Assembly (NCBI RefSeq): GCF_900996245.1
Contig: NZ_CAAJGK010000096.1
Location: 186,001 to 250,000 of the forward strand
Reading direction: 5' to 3'
Source of the DNA: Paraburkholderia sp. BCC1886
Lineage (GTDB): Bacteria > Pseudomonadota > Gammaproteobacteria > Burkholderiales > Burkholderiaceae
DNA: 64,000 nucleotides
A program made the translations under genes and the position numbers. This document shows positions 60,419 through 64,000 of the stretch, in pieces (positions within the stretch are counted from its first letter, which is position 1; each line of letters begins with the position of its first letter). The notes beneath the pieces are model-generated. The model was given only the letters and a program-made list of their open reading frames with translations, ran no database searches and was not told the DNA's origin.

Positions 60419-61180
60419 ATGACAAGAAAACGGCAAACAACGGGCAGCCGGTTGCTCATGGCAGTTGCAGTGGGCTTGCTGTTCAGCGGCTGTACCAGCA
60501 TGCCGTGGGACAACACGCCGTTCTACAACGCGGCGCCGTCCCGCCCGACCACGCTCAGCACGGTGCCGGTACCGGCCGGTTTTTACCGGGTGAACCCGGG
60601 CGATACGATGGCGGGCGTCGCTTCCGCCTACGGTCGCAGCCCGCAGGACATTGCTTCGTGGAACGGCCTCGCGGCCAACTCGCCGGTCAATCCCGGCCAG
60701 GTCTTGAGAGTGTCGCCGCCGATGGCGTCCGGCAGTGTCGTCGCGCCGCCGGTCAGCGTGACGAGTCAGACACCGCCAGCCGTCGCCGCGCCTGCCGCTC
60801 CCGCGGCCGCGCCGCAGCAGGGCGTCCTGCAATGGCCGTTGCGCGGCCCGATCCTGAAGGCCTTCGTCGCCGGCAGGACGAAGGGTATCGTGATCGGCGG
60901 CCATCCCGGCGATCCGGTGCGCGCGGCGGCTACCGGCCGTGTCGTCTATGCGGGAACGGGCATCGAGGAGTACGGTCCGCTCATCATCGTCAAACACGAC
61001 GACTCGCTGATTACCGCTTACGGGCAGAACAGCACGCTGCTGGTCAAGGAAGGCGACGCGGTCACGCAAGGGCAGCCCATCGCGGAAGTCGGCGTGGACA
61101 ATCGCGGGGTCGGCTCGATCCAGTTCGAAGTGCGCCAGAACGGTCAGCCGGTGGATCCGCTCGGGTGGCTGCCGAAGTAG
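60419..61180 (+). CDS. NlpD-like LysM and degenerate M23 lipoprotein
   Basis: A 253-residue lipoprotein. Signal with lipobox LFSGC, then a LysM domain (YRVNPGDTMAGVASAYGRSPQDI, ending NPGQVLRV) and, after an Ala/Pro-rich linker, an M23-type fold (AAATGRVVYAGTGIEEYGPLIIVKHDDSLITAYGQNSTLLVKEGDAVTQGQPIAEVG). The M23 zinc ligands are missing: the G-x-D-I position reads GIVIGG and the last H-x-H reads IQFEVR, as in NlpD/EnvC amidase activators. It probably activates a cell-wall amidase at division. ATG 60419 follows GAGG with the signal peptide beginning directly. Confidence 0.88.
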   Translation: MTRKRQTTGSRLLMAVAVGLLFSGCTSMPWDNTPFYNAAPSRPTTLSTVPVPAGFYRVNPGDTMAGVASAYGRSPQDIASWNGLAANSPVNPGQVLRVSPPMASGSVVAPPVSVTSQTPPAVAAPAAPAAAPQQGVLQWPLRGPILKAFVAGRTKGIVIGGHPGDPVRAAATGRVVYAGTGIEEYGPLIIVKHDDSLITAYGQNSTLLVKEGDAVTQGQPIAEVGVDNRGVGSIQFEVRQNGQPVDPLGWLPK

Positions 61181-61357
61181 CACGGCGCCGCTCACGCCGC
61201 CGGGATCGCTCGCGTCGGGCCGGGCGATTCTCAGCGCCTGATTAATTGAATACACTGTGTGGCTCATCAGCCGGCGCAGCGTTCGGGAGCGCCGGCCGGC
61301 CCAACGGCTGTCATCCGCATGGCCGCCACCTCTTAGATAGACGCACAGGGACTCACC

Positions 61358-62365
61358 ATGATCGATTTGCGCAGCGACACCGTCACCCGTCCGACCCAAC
61401 CGATGCTGGCCGCCATGTCGGCCGCCGAAGTGGGCGACGACGTCTGGGGCGACGATCCCACCGTGCTGCGTTTGCAGGCTGCCGTCGCCGAACGCGCCGA
61501 CAAGCAGGCCGGCCTGTTCTTCCCGAGCGGCACGCAAAGCAATCTGGCCGCGCTGATGGCGCACTGCGCGCGCGGCGACGAATACATCGTCGGCCAGGCG
61601 GCGCACACGTACAAATACGAAGGCGGCGGCGCGGCGGTGCTCGGCAGCATCCAGCCGCAACCGCTCGAGAATGCCGCCGACGGTTCCATTCCGCTCGAAA
61701 AGATCGCCGCCGCGATCAAACCCATCGACAACCACTTCGCCCGCAGCCGTCTGCTCGCGCTGGAAAACACCATCGGCGGAAAAGTGCTGCCGGCCGGTTA
61801 TGTCGCCGAGGCCGCGCAACTGGCCCGCGAGCGCGGCCTCGCGGTTCACCTGGACGGCGCGCGCGTCTACAACGCGGCAGTGGCGTCGGGCAAACCGGTC
61901 GCGGCGCTGTGCGATCCGTTCGATTCGGTGTCGATCTGTTTCTCGAAGGGTTTGGGCGCGCCGGTCGGCTCGGTGCTGGTCGGTAGCCAGGCGCTGATCG
62001 ACGTGGCGCATCGCTGGCGCAAGGTGCTGGGCGGCGGCATGCGCCAGGCCGGCGTGCTGGCCGCGGCCTGCCTGTACGCGCTCGATCACAACGTCGAGCG
62101 TCTCGCCGACGACCATGCGCACGCCGCGCATCTGGCCGCCGGTCTGGAATCGATCGAGCACGTGAAGGTGCAGTCGGTCGCGACCAACATGGTGTTCGCG
62201 CAGTTTCCGCAGCAGCATTGCGCGCCGCTCGAAGCCTGGCTCAAGGAGCGCGGCATTCTCACGCAGATGCTGTACGCGTCGCGCTTCGTCACGCACAAGG
62301 ACGTGTCGCGCGGCGATATCGATACGTTCATCGCGGCCGTGAAGGCGTACTTCGCCGCACGCTGA
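61358..62365 (+). CDS. ltaE: Low-specificity L-threonine aldolase
   Basis: A 335-residue PLP enzyme that cleaves threonine or allo-threonine to glycine and acetaldehyde. N-terminal IDLRSDTVTRPTQPMLAAM, the catalytic region GQAAHTYKYEGGG, LENTIGGKVLP, HLDGARVYNAAV and the PLP Lys in SICFSKGLGAPVGSVLVG. Complete length for the family. A hairpin at 61270-61296 (GCCGGCGC/GCGCCGGC) lies upstream and probably ends the previous gene. Downstream is a classical terminator. Confidence 0.93.
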   Translation: MIDLRSDTVTRPTQPMLAAMSAAEVGDDVWGDDPTVLRLQAAVAERADKQAGLFFPSGTQSNLAALMAHCARGDEYIVGQAAHTYKYEGGGAAVLGSIQPQPLENAADGSIPLEKIAAAIKPIDNHFARSRLLALENTIGGKVLPAGYVAEAAQLARERGLAVHLDGARVYNAAVASGKPVAALCDPFDSVSICFSKGLGAPVGSVLVGSQALIDVAHRWRKVLGGGMRQAGVLAAACLYALDHNVERLADDHAHAAHLAAGLESIEHVKVQSVATNMVFAQFPQQHCAPLEAWLKERGILTQMLYASRFVTHKDVSRGDIDTFIAAVKAYFAAR

Positions 62366-62404
62366 CGCCGCACAAGTCGCTTCATCAGGACGAACGAACA
62401 GAAG

Positions 62405-62435
62405 AGGCGCACGGTGCAAACCGTGCGCCTTTTTT
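62405..62435 (+). terminator. Rho-independent terminator after ltaE
   Basis: AGGCGCACGGT-GCAA-ACCGTGCGCCT, an 11-bp perfect stem, followed by TTTTT. It lies between convergent ltaE and the MFS gene and overlaps the MFS stop region. Confidence 0.85.
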
Positions 62436-63849
62436 ATTTCGCCGATGCTTTCGCCGATCCGGCGCCGCGATGCGAGGGCGCGAGAAGGCGCAACCCGCTT
62501 GCCAGACTTGCGGCGCCCGCGAAGAAGGCGCCGGTCGCCAGCGCCAGCGTCGGGCCGTGCCGGTCGGCGATACCGAAACACAGCGCGACGAGCGCCGCGC
62601 CCGTGGTCTGCCCCAACAGCCGCGCGGTCGCGACGATCCCGCTCGCGCCGCCGCTGCGCTCGGGCGGCGCGCTCGCCATCAGGGCCTTCAGATTAGGCGA
62701 CTGGAAAAAGCCAAAGCCCGCACCGCATACCGCCATCCGTATACCGATGTCGAGCACGTGCGGATGCACCGGCAACAAGGCCAGCGACGCCATCCCCGCC
62801 GCCAGCGTGGCGAGGCCGATCGCGCCCAGCAATCCCGGCGGATAGCGGTCCGACAGACGGCCCGCGAGCGGCGCCGCGAGCGCGACGACCACCGGCCACG
62901 GCGTCATCAGGAAGCCGGTTTCCACCTGGCTGCGATGCAGCACGTCCTCGAAGTAAAACGGCAGCGACACGAATGCGAGACCTTGCGCGGCGAACGAACA
63001 TACCGCGGTCACCGTCGACAACGCGAACACCGGTCGCCTGAACAGATCGATTGGCAGCATCGGCGCCGGATGACCGGCTTCGCGCCGGATCAGCAGGAGG
63101 CCGAACACCACGGCAATCGCCGCCGCGCTCAGCACCAGCAAAGCTGACCCGCGCTGCGCCGCCTCGCCGAGCGCGAAGATCAGCGACGCGAACGTGATGA
63201 CGTTGAGCAGCGCGGCGAGCGGATCGAACTGATGCTTGCCGCGTTCCGAATGCGGCAGCGCCGGCCACGCGAACGCGAGCGCGATCAGTCCGAGCGGCAC
63301 GTTGACCGCGAACAGCCAGGGCCATGCGGCCACCGAGAGAATCAGCGAGGCGACGGTCGGGCCGACCGCGAACGACACGCCGACGATCAGCGCGTTATTG
63401 CCGAGCCCGCGTCCGAGCCGATGCGGCGGGTAGAGCAGGCGGATCAACGCGGTGTTCACGCTCATCATGGCGCTCGCGCCGAGCCCTTGCAGCACGCGCG
63501 CCGCGGCGAGCATCGGCAAGGTGGTGGCGAGCGAGCAGGCGAGCGACGCCATGGTGAACACCATTAGCCCGCCCAGACAGATGCGCCGCAATCCGACGAT
63601 GTCTCCGAGTGCCGCGAGCGGCAGGAGCGTGGCGACCATCGCCAGTTGATAGGCGTTGATGATCCACACCGACGCCGCGGGCGCCGCGTGCAGATCGATC
63701 GCAATAGCGGGCAGGGCGGTATTGGCAATCGCTGTATCCAGCGTGGCGAGCGCGACGCCCAGCATGATCGCCGCCATCGCGCGGCGGTTAGCGGCCGACA
63801 TCGGCGGATCGGCGGGGAAGGCGGGGGCGGCGTTGGGATGGTCGGACAA
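62434..63849 (-). CDS. MFS transporter (DHA2-like drug/solute exporter)
   Basis: A 471-residue inner-membrane protein with 12-14 hydrophobic helices. N-terminal ANRRAMAAIMLGVALATLDTAIANTALPAIAIDLHA contains the D-T-A-I-A-N-T-A-L-P motif of the DHA2 subgroup. A loop with LSDRYPPGLLG resembles motif A. It probably exports drugs or metabolites. Divergent upstream space to the window edge (63850-64000, 151 bp) contains no visible gene or regulator. Confidence 0.88.
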   Translation of the reverse strand: MSDHPNAAPAFPADPPMSAANRRAMAAIMLGVALATLDTAIANTALPAIAIDLHAAPAASVWIINAYQLAMVATLLPLAALGDIVGLRRICLGGLMVFTMASLACSLATTLPMLAAARVLQGLGASAMMSVNTALIRLLYPPHRLGRGLGNNALIVGVSFAVGPTVASLILSVAAWPWLFAVNVPLGLIALAFAWPALPHSERGKHQFDPLAALLNVITFASLIFALGEAAQRGSALLVLSAAAIAVVFGLLLIRREAGHPAPMLPIDLFRRPVFALSTVTAVCSFAAQGLAFVSLPFYFEDVLHRSQVETGFLMTPWPVVVALAAPLAGRLSDRYPPGLLGAIGLATLAAGMASLALLPVHPHVLDIGIRMAVCGAGFGFFQSPNLKALMASAPPERSGGASGIVATARLLGQTTGAALVALCFGIADRHGPTLALATGAFFAGAASLASGLRLLAPSHRGAGSAKASAK

Positions 63850-64000
63850 GGCGTGGTCGTCGGTTGTGCAGGCCGGTGGGCGCGGCGAATGGTGCGATTG
63901 TTACAGAGTCGTCGAAATCGTGCAGTCGCTTGCTCTCGATCGCTTAAAGGCAACTAACGGTCAAGCGCATGCGGCCTCCGCGAACTACTAACGCTGCTTG

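Noticed and set aside
61270..61296. Riboswitch for threonine aldolase
   Set aside because: Only a single GC hairpin is visible, without conserved riboswitch elements; it is more likely the 3' end of the upstream gene.

Overview
The window is chromosomal DNA from a high-GC betaproteobacterium, almost certainly Burkholderiales of the Burkholderia/Paraburkholderia type. This rests on GC-rich codon usage, families common in that group (a DUF4148 exported protein, a DUF2968 protein, Pr6Pr, GcvA-type LysR) and dense, translationally coupled operons. I saw no rRNA, tRNA, CRISPR array, transposase or phage gene. Two genes reach or approach the edges: a RidA gene is cut by the left end, and the last gene is an MFS transporter whose divergent upstream region runs to the right end.

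Layout. (1) 1-11477 is an uptake and catabolism island. It holds a polyamine-type ABC transporter whose binding protein and permeases (430-3235) lie in one operon with a 2-hydroxyacid oxidase. Its ATPase sits at the head of an opposing operon (8725-4458) with a quinone oxidoreductase, a GST, a dehydroquinase-like protein with altered active-site positions and a D-2-hydroxyacid dehydrogenase. A flavin monooxygenase and an ArgE-like deacylase diverge from that operon across a large imperfect palindrome. (2) 11700-23036 is a nine-gene Wzx/Wzy-type exopolysaccharide operon: priming transferase, OPX, phosphatase, BY-kinase, one GT4, pyruvyltransferase, Wzx, Wzy-like, and a secreted clan GH-A glycosidase. 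(3) 23090-30953 is mixed: a lipoprotein, an IMPACT protein, a LysE exporter, an AraC remnant, a diguanylate cyclase, an extra FtsI-type PBP, and a LysR regulator divergent from a TSUP exporter. (4) 31166-35159 is a phosphonate operon: a PEP mutase fused to a nucleotidyltransferase, phosphonopyruvate decarboxylase and AEP transaminase. It should make 2-aminoethylphosphonate and probably its CMP-activated form. A 50-residue Pro/Asp protein and a PIG-L deacetylase follow.

(5) 36250-40092 has an outer-membrane barrel and a PRC-barrel / NRAMP-like / universal-stress operon. (6) 40361-45094 is a periplasmic molybdenum aldehyde oxidoreductase operon (PaoABC type) with a MocA-like maturation gene. 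(7) 45369-53469 has ExoIII, small membrane proteins, motAB, an outer-membrane barrel, a DUF2252 protein and a polysaccharide deacetylase. (8) 53756-63849 is mainly housekeeping: SDR, sirtuin plus DUF938 methyltransferase, 6-phosphogluconate dehydrogenase, DUF4148, DUF2968, cupin, NlpD-like lipoprotein, threonine aldolase and an MFS exporter.

The most interesting points are the phosphonate operon with its phased A-tract leader and missing final transferase; the dehydroquinase-like and NRAMP-like proteins in which family-defining residues are substituted; the DUF2252 protein whose kinase-like motifs appear in permuted order; and the compact exopolysaccharide operon with one glycosyltransferase and a PslG-like hydrolase.
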